NCBI GenBank assembly: GCA_018715985.1
Contig: DVKO01000127.1
Span: 1-32,535 of the forward strand
From: Candidatus Enterenecus avicola
GTDB taxonomy: Bacteria > Bacillota > Clostridia > Oscillospirales > Oscillospiraceae
DNA length: 32,535 bases
Direction of reading: 5' to 3'
Below the pieces are notes generated by a model. The model ran no database searches and was not told the origin of the DNA. It saw only the letters and a program-made list of their open reading frames with translations. The first letter of the stretch is position 1, and each line of letters opens with the position of its first letter. Both the position numbers and the translations under genes were made by a program. Positions 7,610-16,674 of this stretch are shown here, piece after piece.

Positions 7610-9124
7610 ATGACACACATCTTGGAATATTTGGAACAGAGCGCGCGCCAATTCCCGGACAAACCCGCTCTGGTAGACGAAACTCAAACCGTCACATTCT
7701 CCCAGGCCCTGGATGCCAGTCGGCGCATTGGCTCCTCCCTCTCCCTGTCCTTGGCAAAAGGACAACCCGTAGCCGTATACATGGAAAAGAGCGTGGCCAA
7801 TCTCTGCGCGTTCTGGGGTATCGTGTACGCAGGAGGCTTTTACGTATCGTTCAATACCCAGCTTCCCACCTCGCGGCTCAAGCAGATGCAGTCGGTGCTC
7901 CAAGCTCCCTTTGTCATCACCGATGAGGCCCATCGGGCTGGGCTGGAAGAAATATTTCCTTCTCACCGCATCCTGCTCTACGACGACCTGGTGCGCAGCA
8001 GCATTCATCACGCTCAGCTGTCTCAGATTCGGAGCCATCACGTGGACACCGATCCTCTCTATGCCAACTTCACCTCCGGCTCCACCGGGGTACCCAAGGC
8101 AGTGGTGGTGGGACATCGCTCCACCCTGGATTTCATCCACCACTTCTGCCCCCTGTTCTCCATTACCCACGAAGATGTCATCGCCAACCAGGCGCCCTTT
8201 GACTTTGACGTATCGGTCAAGGACATCTACTCCGCCCTGGCCACCGGTGCCACCCTGGTGTTGGTGCCGCGCCCCCTCTTCTCCCAGCCCCAGCAGCTGC
8301 TGGATTTTCTCTGTGAACACCGGGCCACTACCCTCATTTGGGCCGTGTCCGCCCTGTGCCTCATCACCACCGTCCACGGGCTGGACTACCGTGTGCCCGA
8401 GACGGTCAACAAGGTGCTCTTCAGCGGCGAGGTGATGCCGGCCAAGCACTTGAAGACCTGGATGGAACATCTGCCTCAGGCACAGTTTGTCAACCTGTAC
8501 GGTCCTACCGAGATCACCTGCAACTGTACGTATCATATCATTGACCGAACCCGCTCCTATCCCGACGGCATTCCCATGGGACAGGCCTTCCCCAACGAGG
8601 ATGTGTTTTTGCTGGACGGGGAGGATCATCTGGTCACTGCCCCCAACGTGGTGGGCGAGGTGTGTGTGCGGGGCTCCGCCCTGGCCTTGGGCTACTACCG
8701 CAACCCGGAACAGACCGCCAAGGCTTTCCCCAACACCCCCCTGAACCCCTGCTACCCGGAGCGGATCTACCGCACTGGAGACTTGGCCCGCTACTCTTCT
8801 CTGGGAGAGCTTCACTTCTGTGGCCGCAAGGACTTTCAGATCAAGCATATGGGACACCGCATCGAACTGGAGGAAATCGAACGAGCCGTCTCCAATCTGC
8901 CCGGTGTACACCGGTGCTGCTGCGTGTTTCACAGTGAAAAACACCGCCTGTACGCCTTCTACCAGGGGGAGCCGACCCCCAAGGAGCTGCGCTTACAGCT
9001 GCTCCCCACTCTTCCCCCCTATATGATCCCCAACGTGTTCCGCCAAGTGGAACAGTTTCCCCTAAACAAGAACGGAAAAATCGACCGTACCCTACTGATG
9101 AAAGGAGCTGTCAGCCGTGGATGA
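7610..9124 (+). CDS. DltA-like amino-acid adenylation enzyme (carrier-protein ligase)
   Basis: Adenylation motifs FTSGSTGVPKAVVV, NLYGPTEITC, YRTGDLARYSSLGELHFCGRKDFQIKHMGHRIELEEIE, PLNKNGKIDR. Confidence 0.9.
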   Translation: MTHILEYLEQSARQFPDKPALVDETQTVTFSQALDASRRIGSSLSLSLAKGQPVAVYMEKSVANLCAFWGIVYAGGFYVSFNTQLPTSRLKQMQSVLQAPFVITDEAHRAGLEEIFPSHRILLYDDLVRSSIHHAQLSQIRSHHVDTDPLYANFTSGSTGVPKAVVVGHRSTLDFIHHFCPLFSITHEDVIANQAPFDFDVSVKDIYSALATGATLVLVPRPLFSQPQQLLDFLCEHRATTLIWAVSALCLITTVHGLDYRVPETVNKVLFSGEVMPAKHLKTWMEHLPQAQFVNLYGPTEITCNCTYHIIDRTRSYPDGIPMGQAFPNEDVFLLDGEDHLVTAPNVVGEVCVRGSALALGYYRNPEQTAKAFPNTPLNPCYPERIYRTGDLARYSSLGELHFCGRKDFQIKHMGHRIELEEIERAVSNLPGVHRCCCVFHSEKHRLYAFYQGEPTPKELRLQLLPTLPPYMIPNVFRQVEQFPLNKNGKIDRTLLMKGAVSRG

Positions 9125-10295
9125 AACCTTTGTAAGCTCCCTGCTCTCCGACCACGCCACCCCTTTGTATCTCTTTGACGGGACCGTGCTGGAACAGCGG
9201 GTGGCATACCTGCGCTCCAAGCTGCCCCAAAGGGTAGGGCTGTGCTATGCCATCAAAGCCAATCCCTTCCTGGCTGGCTACCTCTCCCCACTGGTGGAGC
9301 GGCTGGAGCTGTGTTCTCCCGGTGAATACCGGATTTGTGAGCGCCAGGGGCTGCCCAAGTCCCAGTTCGTGGTCTCCGGGGTGTACAAGACCCCCGACTT
9401 CATTCAGGACATCCTTCCCTACTCCCCGGCAATCTTCACCGTGGAGTCCATGGAGCAGTTCCACCTTCTCCGCCGCACAGCTCAGGAGAGTGGCACACCG
9501 GTGTCTCTGCTGCTGCGTCTGACCAGCGGCAACCAATTTGGCCTGGAAAAAGAGGAGATCACCACCATCCTCACCCAGTATGGAAAAGAATCTCTCCTGC
9601 ACTTCAAGGGCGTCCAGTACTTCTCCGGTACCCAAAAGACCTCCTTAAAACGGCTCCAGCGGGAACTGAATACGGTGGACGAATTTCTAAAGGAACTGGA
9701 GGCCCTGCTGGGCCGGCCCATGGAGGAGCTGGAATTTGGGCCTGGTTTCCCGGTCAGCTACTACGCAGAGGACGATTTCCAAGAAGATGCGTACCTGGAG
9801 CAGTTTGCCCAGATGCTGGAGGCCATGGCCTTTGCCGGTACCGTCATATTGGAATTGGGCCGGAGCCTGGCCGCCCACTGCGGCACCTACTTCACCCAGG
9901 TGGTGGATGCCAAGCGCAACCACAACCAGAATTACGCCATTGTGGACGGCGGGATGCATCAGCTGGTGTACTACGGCCAGTCCATGGCCATGAAACTCCC
10001 TCCCATCCGGCACTTCACCTCCCATTCCCCGGGAAATGTGGAGCCATGGAACATCTGCGGTTCTCTGTGCACCATCAATGATATTTTGGTCAAGCAGCTT
10101 CCCCTCCCCTCCCTCCATGTGGGTGATGTGTTGGCCTTCCAGCGCACCGGCGCATACTGCATGACCGAGGGCATCTCCCTCTTCCTCAGCCGGGATCTGC
10201 CCGCCGTTTTATACCGTCACCCAGACGGAACGGTGGAGGAGCTGCGCCCCCACTTTGACACCTATCCCCTGAATACCCCCAATCAAAAGAAATGA
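9117..10295 (+). CDS. Type III (alanine racemase-like fold) PLP-dependent decarboxylase, DAP/Orn/Lys decarboxylase-like
   Basis: YAIKANPFLAGYLSPLVERLELCSPGEYR (PLP lysine), ELEFGPGFPVSY, LELGRSLAAHCG, GSLCTINDIL, RTGAYCMTEG; GTG start overlapping the ligase stop by 8 nt. Confidence 0.85.
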   Translation: MDETFVSSLLSDHATPLYLFDGTVLEQRVAYLRSKLPQRVGLCYAIKANPFLAGYLSPLVERLELCSPGEYRICERQGLPKSQFVVSGVYKTPDFIQDILPYSPAIFTVESMEQFHLLRRTAQESGTPVSLLLRLTSGNQFGLEKEEITTILTQYGKESLLHFKGVQYFSGTQKTSLKRLQRELNTVDEFLKELEALLGRPMEELEFGPGFPVSYYAEDDFQEDAYLEQFAQMLEAMAFAGTVILELGRSLAAHCGTYFTQVVDAKRNHNQNYAIVDGGMHQLVYYGQSMAMKLPPIRHFTSHSPGNVEPWNICGSLCTINDILVKQLPLPSLHVGDVLAFQRTGAYCMTEGISLFLSRDLPAVLYRHPDGTVEELRPHFDTYPLNTPNQKK

Positions 10296-10306
10296 GGTAA
10301 TGAAAC

Positions 10307-10537
10307 ATGGATCGTTTGCTGGAACTGTTGGAAGAAATTCGCCCTGACCTGGACTTTGAGACCTGCCAGGACTTGATTGACGGGCATCACCTGAACTCCC
10401 TGGACATCATCTCCATCGTGGCCGAGGTAGAGGACGCCTTTGATGTCACCATTCCCACCGTGGAAGTCATTCCCCACAACTTTAACTCCGCCCAGAACCT
10501 CTGGGATCTGATTGTGCGCCTCCAAGAGGAGGGATAA
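10307..10537 (+). CDS. Acyl/aminoacyl carrier protein (DltC-like)
   Basis: 76 aa; LNSLDIISIVAEVEDAFDVTIP phosphopantetheine-attachment region (Ser31) and acidic helices. Confidence 0.85.
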   Translation: MDRLLELLEEIRPDLDFETCQDLIDGHHLNSLDIISIVAEVEDAFDVTIPTVEVIPHNFNSAQNLWDLIVRLQEEG

Positions 10538-10538
10538 A

Positions 10539-12131
10539 ATGGCCTCCTACTTCTCCCCGCAGTACCTAATGCTTCTGCTCCCCGCCACGGCAGGCCTCTA
10601 CGCCATTACGCCCCAGCGGGTGCGCCGGGTAGTCCTGCTGCTGGCAAGCTATGTGTTCTTCTGGGCGGTCAGCGGGTCGCTGATCGTATATCTGCTCTTC
10701 TCCACCCTCTCCATTCATCACCTGGGGTTGTGGCTGGAGCTCACCGGTCTGACTGGAAAACAGAAGCTGGCTCAGGCGGAACCGGAACAGCGGAAATCCA
10801 TCCGGGCCTCCATTCAGCAAAAGCAGCGCTCCATCATTCTCCTGGGCGTGGTCATCCACATTGGCCTGCTTCTCACCCTCAAATACAGCCAATTCTTTCT
10901 GGGAAACGGGAACACACTTCTGCGCATTCTCCATATGCCTGCCATTCTCCCGGTTCCCCACTTTGTCCTGCCCATCGGCATCTCCTTCTACACTCTGCAA
11001 GCGGTGTCCTACCTGCTGGATGTCTATCGCGGGAAAATTCAGGCAGACCGAAACCTCTTCCGCCTGGCCCTCTTCCTGGGCTTTTTCCCTCAGATGATGG
11101 AGGGACCCATCTGCCGCTACGAGCAGACCGCCCAGCGGCTGTGGGATGCCCCGAAAATGCAGTGGCACAATTTTTATTTGGGCGGTCAGCGCATTCTCTG
11201 GGGCATCATCAAAAAAATGGTGGTAGCTGATCGGCTGAATATTTTTATCCTCAATGTATTTTCCGGATATGACCAGTATGACGGCTCGGTCATTGCCCTG
11301 GCGGCCATCTGTTACACGGTACAGCTGTACATGGACTTTTCCGGCACCATCGACGTGGCACTGGGCAGCGCCCAACTCTTCGGCGTAGCCATGCCGGAAA
11401 ATTTCCAGCGTCCCTTTTTCTCCCGCACCATTTCTGAGTTCTGGCAGCGGTGGCACATCACCCTGGGCACCTGGTTCAAGGACTACATCTTCTACCCCGT
11501 CAGTATGTCCAAGCCCATGAAAAAGCTGACCTCCAAGGCACGGAAACGCTTCGGCCACCGCTATGGTCCCATTCTCACCAGCAGCGTGGCGCTGCTGTGT
11601 GTGTGGCTGTGCAATGGCCTGTGGCACGGCTCGGCCTGGAACTACATCTTCTTTGGCCTGTACCATTTCGCCCTGATTTTCTCCGGAAACCTGATTCAGC
11701 CTCTGGTGCTCACCGTCACAGAGCGGCTCCACATTGACCGAAATCATGTGGCCTATCGGGTCATGCAGGCCCTGAGAACCTGTGTGCTGGTGTGTATCGG
11801 CGAGCTGTTCTTCCGGGCCGAGGGCCTGCGCAACGGCTTAAAGATGGCCTGGCGCATGGTGACCAACTGGTCTTTTACCCCCATCGTCTCCGGCAACTTC
11901 TTCGCCTACGGCATGGACGCCGCCGACTTCATTCTGGTGGTAGCCTTTCTGGTGTTCCTGCTGTTTGTGGGTCTGGCCCAAGAGCGCGGTGCCCGGCTGG
12001 GTGAGCGGATCGTTGCCAAGCCCTGGCCGGTGCGCATTGCGGTGTACTATGCCGCCATCTGTTTTCTGGTGATTTTTGGCGCCTACGGCATCGGTTACAT
12101 CCCCGTTGACCCCATTTACGCCGGATTTTAA
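10539..12131 (+). CDS. MBOAT-family O-acyltransferase (DltB/AlgI-like)
   Basis: PIGISFYTLQAVSYLLDVYRG, YMDFSGTIDVALGSAQLFG, RTISEFWQRWHITLGTWFKDYIFYPV and NGLWHGSAWNYIFFGLYHF (catalytic His); start 1 nt after the carrier-protein stop. Confidence 0.93.
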   Translation: MASYFSPQYLMLLLPATAGLYAITPQRVRRVVLLLASYVFFWAVSGSLIVYLLFSTLSIHHLGLWLELTGLTGKQKLAQAEPEQRKSIRASIQQKQRSIILLGVVIHIGLLLTLKYSQFFLGNGNTLLRILHMPAILPVPHFVLPIGISFYTLQAVSYLLDVYRGKIQADRNLFRLALFLGFFPQMMEGPICRYEQTAQRLWDAPKMQWHNFYLGGQRILWGIIKKMVVADRLNIFILNVFSGYDQYDGSVIALAAICYTVQLYMDFSGTIDVALGSAQLFGVAMPENFQRPFFSRTISEFWQRWHITLGTWFKDYIFYPVSMSKPMKKLTSKARKRFGHRYGPILTSSVALLCVWLCNGLWHGSAWNYIFFGLYHFALIFSGNLIQPLVLTVTERLHIDRNHVAYRVMQALRTCVLVCIGELFFRAEGLRNGLKMAWRMVTNWSFTPIVSGNFFAYGMDAADFILVVAFLVFLLFVGLAQERGARLGERIVAKPWPVRIAVYYAAICFLVIFGAYGIGYIPVDPIYAGF

Positions 12132-12149
12132 TAAGGAGGTCATCCAACA

Positions 12150-13100
12150 ATGAAGATTGTCAAACCACTTTTGGGTTTCGCCGCCTTCGGTCTGGGCCTT
12201 CTCATCATTCTATATGGCCTATCCTTCCTCTTCGTCCCCAAAAACAACACCAAGGATGCGGGGATGGAGGAGGTCATCGCCAACGGCATCCAAGGTGAAC
12301 CCCCCAATTCCATCGACGTGGTTGTGGTGGGGGACAGCGAGTCCTATACATCCATCTCCCCCCTGCTGATCTGGAAAGATACCGGTTACACCAGCTATGT
12401 GTGCGGAAGCAGTAAGCAGTACCTCTCTTACAGCAAGACGCTTTTGGAGCGTGCCTTTGAGACCCAATCTCCCAAGCTGGTGATTCTGGAAACCCTGTGT
12501 ATCTATCGGAACATTCCTGCCAAGACCATCGTTATGGATGAAGTCTCCCGCTACCTGCCCATTCTCCGCTATCACGACCGCTGGAAAAACATTAGTCAGC
12601 GGGATCTGGCGGTCTCGGAGGAAAGCACGTACACAACCCCCTATAAGGGAAACCGCCGCAGCACCAAGGTCAATGGAGCGGACACCTCCAGCTACATGAC
12701 ACAGACGACAAACGCAGCTACCATCCCCATGGTCAATCGGATTTTGGTGGAGCAAATCCAGCAGCTGTGCGAGGCAAACGGGGCAAAGCTGTTGCTGCTC
12801 AGTACCCCCAGCACCGTCAACTGGAACTACCAGCGTCACAACGGCATTCAGGCCCTGGCCGAAGATCTGGGCATCGAGTACATCGACCTGAACACCATGC
12901 CACAGGAGGTCCCCATCGACTGGTCCACCGACACCTATGACCGGGGTGACCACCTCAACTACTCCGGCTGTGTCAAGGTTACCAATTTCCTCTCAAGGTA
13001 TTTGGAGGGCACCAAAATGTTCTCAGACCGCCGAGGAGACAGCCAATACGACAGCTGGAATACCCTGCTTCAGGAGTATGAGGCGGAGGTTTCCAAATGA
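12150..13100 (+). CDS. Membrane-anchored SGNH-hydrolase-like protein (DltD/AlgJ-like)
   Basis: N-terminal TM segment, VVVVGDSESYTSISP (GDS block) and YDRGDHLNYSGCVKVT (DxxH block); SD aaggagg. Confidence 0.75.
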   Translation: MKIVKPLLGFAAFGLGLLIILYGLSFLFVPKNNTKDAGMEEVIANGIQGEPPNSIDVVVVGDSESYTSISPLLIWKDTGYTSYVCGSSKQYLSYSKTLLERAFETQSPKLVILETLCIYRNIPAKTIVMDEVSRYLPILRYHDRWKNISQRDLAVSEESTYTTPYKGNRRSTKVNGADTSSYMTQTTNAATIPMVNRILVEQIQQLCEANGAKLLLLSTPSTVNWNYQRHNGIQALAEDLGIEYIDLNTMPQEVPIDWSTDTYDRGDHLNYSGCVKVTNFLSRYLEGTKMFSDRRGDSQYDSWNTLLQEYEAEVSK

Positions 13101-13131
13101 AAAATGGGATGCCATATGGCATCCCATTTTT
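13100..13131. terminator. 32-bp perfect palindrome AAAAATGGGATGCCATATGGCATCCCATTTTT between convergent operons
   Basis: Sequence is identical to its reverse complement and has T-runs on both strands; immediately follows the SGNH gene stop. Confidence 0.88.
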
Positions 13132-13138
13132 TGCGCCG

Positions 13139-13870
13139 TTAACGTCGGCTGCGGCTGGCGCCCAAAAAGCGCAGCAGGTACAAAAACAGATTGATAAAGT
13201 CCAGATACAGTTGAAGGGCCGAATAGATGGAGGCCCGCTCCAAAAGCGCCGCATCGTGACTGAAGTACTGGTAGTTGGTCTTGATTTTCTGGGTGTCATA
13301 GGCGGTGGCACACAGGAAAATGACAATTCCCACCATGCACACCAGCCGCTCCAGGGCGCTGATGTCAAAGAGCATCAGAACCAGTCCACTGATGACCAAG
13401 AAGATCAACCCGGCAAAGATCAGCGGGCGCAGTCTGGAAAGATCGGTGCGTGTAAATCGGCCGTACAGGGCAAAAGCGCCGAAAAACAGGGCGGTCAAAC
13501 CAAACACCAGCACCACTGCCGCCACATCAAAGGCCACAAAGTAGACGGAGAACACCACCCCGTTGAGGATGGAGTAGACGAAAAACAGCACACGACTGAC
13601 GTTCACCGACTGCTTATGGAGGCGGGCAGAGAACACCAGCACCACTACCAACTCCGCCACCAGCAGCACCATAAGCAGAGAAGGCATCGTCACCAACAGC
13701 CGGATCACCAGGCCGCTGGCTGCCATATACCAGGCCAGAGCAAAGGTCACTAACAGCCCCAAAAACATCCAGCCGAAGGTGCGGGAAATATACCGGTTTA
13801 ACGTCAGCCGGCCGGTGGCATAGCTGCTGTCAAATTCACCGGGGTTAAAGGATTGATTATATTCTTGCAT
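13139..13870 (-). CDS. Bax inhibitor-1/YccA family membrane protein
   Basis: NRYISRTFGWMFLGLLVTFALAW start and C-terminal LVCMVGIVIFLCATAYDTQKIK...SIYSALQLYLDFINLFLYLLRFLG are BI-1 signatures. Confidence 0.93.
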   Translation of the reverse strand: MQEYNQSFNPGEFDSSYATGRLTLNRYISRTFGWMFLGLLVTFALAWYMAASGLVIRLLVTMPSLLMVLLVAELVVVLVFSARLHKQSVNVSRVLFFVYSILNGVVFSVYFVAFDVAAVVLVFGLTALFFGAFALYGRFTRTDLSRLRPLIFAGLIFLVISGLVLMLFDISALERLVCMVGIVIFLCATAYDTQKIKTNYQYFSHDAALLERASIYSALQLYLDFINLFLYLLRFLGASRSRR

Positions 13871-13871
13871 A

Positions 13872-14198
13872 TCAGGTCTCCCGATCCACTTGTTTCATGA
13901 TTTTCAAATTTCCGATTTTCAAACTGCGGCGTTCCAGCTCCGCCATCACATCATCCAGAGGAATCCCCTGCTGCGCCATCATGACCATCAGGTGATAGAT
14001 GAGGTCGGAGATCTCCCCCACCGTCTCCTCCTTTACGCCATTTTTTGCGGCGATGATGGTTTCCGCACACTCCTCCCCCACCTTTTTGAGAATCTTGTCC
14101 AGACCCTTGTCAAACAGATAGCAGGTATAGGAGCCCTCCTGGGGGTTGGCCTTGCGATCCAGAACCACCGAGTACAGTTTTTGCATGGTATCGTTCAT
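13872..14198 (-). CDS. hisE: Phosphoribosyl-ATP diphosphatase
   Basis: GSYTCYLFDKGLDKILKKVGEECAETIIAAKN...EISDLIYHLMVMM; start MNDTMQKL at 14198. Confidence 0.95.
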   Translation of the reverse strand: MNDTMQKLYSVVLDRKANPQEGSYTCYLFDKGLDKILKKVGEECAETIIAAKNGVKEETVGEISDLIYHLMVMMAQQGIPLDDVMAELERRSLKIGNLKIMKQVDRET

Positions 14199-14238
14199 GG
14201 GAATCCTCTCCTTCCAAGTATGTCTAGGCACACTTTCA

Positions 14239-14559
14239 TTATACTTTGATTTCACGGAAAAAACAACTGGTAGCTCCAGTATGACAGGTGGGCCCTTTGG
14301 GGGTGCACAGATAGAGCAGCGTGTCCGTGTCACAGTCGGTGAAGATTTCGTTGACATAGAGGAAATGTCCGCTGCTCTCCCCCTTGTTCCACAGCTTTTG
14401 ACGGCTGCGGCTCCAAAACCAGGCGGTCTTTGTCTCCAGAGTTTTTTCCACCGCCTCCCGGTTGGTAAAGCCCAGCATCAGCACCTGCTTGGTGTCGGAA
14501 TCCTGGATAATCACCGGGATAAGGTCAGATTTTTGAAAGAGCAAATCCAGATCAAACAC
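14239..14559 (-). CDS. hisI: Phosphoribosyl-AMP cyclohydrolase
   Basis: [32 protein letters not shown] and [10 protein letters not shown]. Confidence 0.95.
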   Translation of the reverse strand: MFDLDLLFQKSDLIPVIIQDSDTKQVLMLGFTNREAVEKTLETKTAWFWSRSRQKLWNKGESSGHFLYVNEIFTDCDTDTLLYLCTPKGPTCHTGATSCFFREIKV

Positions 14560-15328
14560 AGCCCTCTCTCCTCTCGCGTACCGGGATATTCTGCTCCCGG
14601 AGATACTCCTTCACCTGGGGGACCGTCAGCTCCCCAAAGTGGAACAGACTGGCGGCCAGAGCCGCATCACACCCGGTCTCCTCAAACACCTGGGCAAAGT
14701 GGGACAGCTCCCCGCAGCCCCCCGAGGCGATCACCGGGATGGTCACCGCACCGGTCACCGCGCGGGTCAGCTCCAAGTCAAAGCCGGCCTTGGTGCCATC
14801 GGCATCCATGGAGGTCAGGAGGATCTCCCCCGCCCCCAGTTCCTGGCCCCTCTTGGCCCACTCCACCGCATCCAGCCCGGTGGGAATGCGGCCGCCTGCC
14901 ACCACCACTTCAAACCAGCCCTCTTCCCGCCGTTTGGCGTCAATGGCCAGCACCACGCACTGGGAGCCAAAGAGCTGGGCGGCATCGGCGATGAGCTGGG
15001 GATGTTTCACTGCCGAGGAATTGACGGAGATCTTGTCCGCCCCTGCCCGCAGCAGGCGGCGAAAGTCCTCCACCGTGCGAATGCCGCCCCCCACCGTCAG
15101 GGGGACAAAGACCTGGCTGGCGGTGCGCTCCACCACGTCCTCCACGGTGTCCCGGGCATCGCTGGTGGCGGTGATGTCCAGAAAGACGATCTCATCCGCC
15201 CCCTGGTCTGAGTAGTAGCGGGCCAGCTCCACCGGGTCACCGGCATCCCGGATGTTGACGAAGTTGACTCCCTTCACCACCCGGCCATCCCGCACATCCA
15301 GGCAGGGAATGATACGCTTGGCTAGCAT
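14552..15328 (-). CDS. hisF: Imidazole glycerol phosphate synthase cyclase subunit
   Basis: [56 protein letters not shown]. Confidence 0.98.
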   Translation of the reverse strand: MLAKRIIPCLDVRDGRVVKGVNFVNIRDAGDPVELARYYSDQGADEIVFLDITATSDARDTVEDVVERTASQVFVPLTVGGGIRTVEDFRRLLRAGADKISVNSSAVKHPQLIADAAQLFGSQCVVLAIDAKRREEGWFEVVVAGGRIPTGLDAVEWAKRGQELGAGEILLTSMDADGTKAGFDLELTRAVTGAVTIPVIASGGCGELSHFAQVFEETGCDAALAASLFHFGELTVPQVKEYLREQNIPVRERREGCV

Positions 15329-16044
15329 TGGGCTCCACCGTCCTTTACCGCCTGGGCCAGGTCAATGGCTCCGGTATAGTAGGCCTTCCCGATGATGGCC
15401 CCGTACAGACCCATCTTCTCCAATTCCACAATGTCCCGGTTGCAGGACACCCCACCGGAGGCGATGAGGTCACAGGACACCGCCTGTTGCAGCTCCCGCA
15501 GCCGCCCAAAAGATGGGCCAGACAACATTCCGTCTGTCTCAATATCTGTGAAGATTATTTTCTTTACACCCAGGTTTACCATGCTTTGGGCAAACTCCAG
15601 GAAGTCCAGCCCGGAGTCCACCTCCCAGCCGGAAGTCTTCACCTTGCCGTCCCGGGCGTCAATGCCCACGGCAATGCGATCTGCCCCATAGGCCGCAATG
15701 GCCTGGGCCACCAGGTCAGGGTTGGACACGGCGGCGGAGCCGATGACTGCCCGAGTCACCCCCAGGGCAAACACCGCCTCCAGATCTGCCATGGAGCGGA
15801 TGCCGCCCCCCAGCTCCACCTGGAGCCCCAAATCGGACACCGCCCGCACCAAGTCTGCGTTGCGGCGCACCCCGTCCCGGGCCCCGTCCAGATCCACCAT
15901 GTGCATCCACTTTGCCCCGGCCTCCTGGAAGGCCCGGGCCACCGTCACCGGATCGGAGGCCACCTGGTGCACCGTGTCAAAGCTGCCTTTGTAGAGCCGC
16001 ACCACGGCCCCATCCTTCAAATCAATGGCTGGTAAGATAATCAT
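15322..16044 (-). CDS. hisA: ProFAR isomerase
   Basis: [38 protein letters not shown]. Confidence 0.97.
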   Translation of the reverse strand: MIILPAIDLKDGAVVRLYKGSFDTVHQVASDPVTVARAFQEAGAKWMHMVDLDGARDGVRRNADLVRAVSDLGLQVELGGGIRSMADLEAVFALGVTRAVIGSAAVSNPDLVAQAIAAYGADRIAVGIDARDGKVKTSGWEVDSGLDFLEFAQSMVNLGVKKIIFTDIETDGMLSGPSFGRLRELQQAVSCDLIASGGVSCNRDIVELEKMGLYGAIIGKAYYTGAIDLAQAVKDGGAQC

Positions 16045-16649
16045 GGGTTCATCGCTCCAAAATTCTTTAGAATTTCCAGGCCCACGTCCCCGCTCTTCTC
16101 CGGGTGGAACTGGGTGCCGAAAAAGTTGCCGTTTTGCACCGCCGCCACAACCTCCATGCCATAATCCGTAGTGGCGATCACCTGCGTGGGATCGTCAGCC
16201 CGGCCGGAAAAGGAGTGGACAAAATAGACCCATGCCCCCTCCTCCAGGCCCCGAAACAGCGGGGAGGGATTGGGAAAGGACAGGCTGTTCCAGCCGATGT
16301 GGGGCAGCTTGTATTGGGTCTCCATCCGTTTCACCACTCCGGGAACGACGCCCAATCCAAGGCAGTCCTCCCCTTCTTCTCCCCGGGCAAAGAGCAGCTG
16401 CATTCCAAGGCAGATACCCAGTACCGGTTTCTCTCTGCCCGCACGGAGAATCACCTCGTCCAGTCCTGTCTGGCGCAGCTTGCGGGCGGCATCGGGAAAG
16501 GCGCCCACGCCGGGGAGAAGAATGGCGTTGGACCGCTCCAGTTCTCCGGCATCCCCGGTAATTCGATTGTCCAGCCCCACATAGCTCAGGGCGTTGGAGA
16601 CGCTTTTCAGATTTCCAACCCCATAGTCCACAATGGCGGTATAGCTCAT
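16041..16649 (-). CDS. hisH: Imidazole glycerol phosphate synthase glutaminase subunit
   Basis: IVDYGVGNLKSVSNAL; PVLGICLGMQLLF; GTQFHPEKS. Confidence 0.98.
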   Translation of the reverse strand: MSYTAIVDYGVGNLKSVSNALSYVGLDNRITGDAGELERSNAILLPGVGAFPDAARKLRQTGLDEVILRAGREKPVLGICLGMQLLFARGEEGEDCLGLGVVPGVVKRMETQYKLPHIGWNSLSFPNPSPLFRGLEEGAWVYFVHSFSGRADDPTQVIATTDYGMEVVAAVQNGNFFGTQFHPEKSGDVGLEILKNFGAMNP

Positions 16650-16674
16650 AGGATTTCCTCGTTTCTCTTTGGTG

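Noticed and set aside
7544-8944. 466-aa minus-strand ORF antisense to the adenylation enzyme
   Set aside because: Same-register antisense artefact; no motifs; plus-strand frame has clear adenylation motifs.
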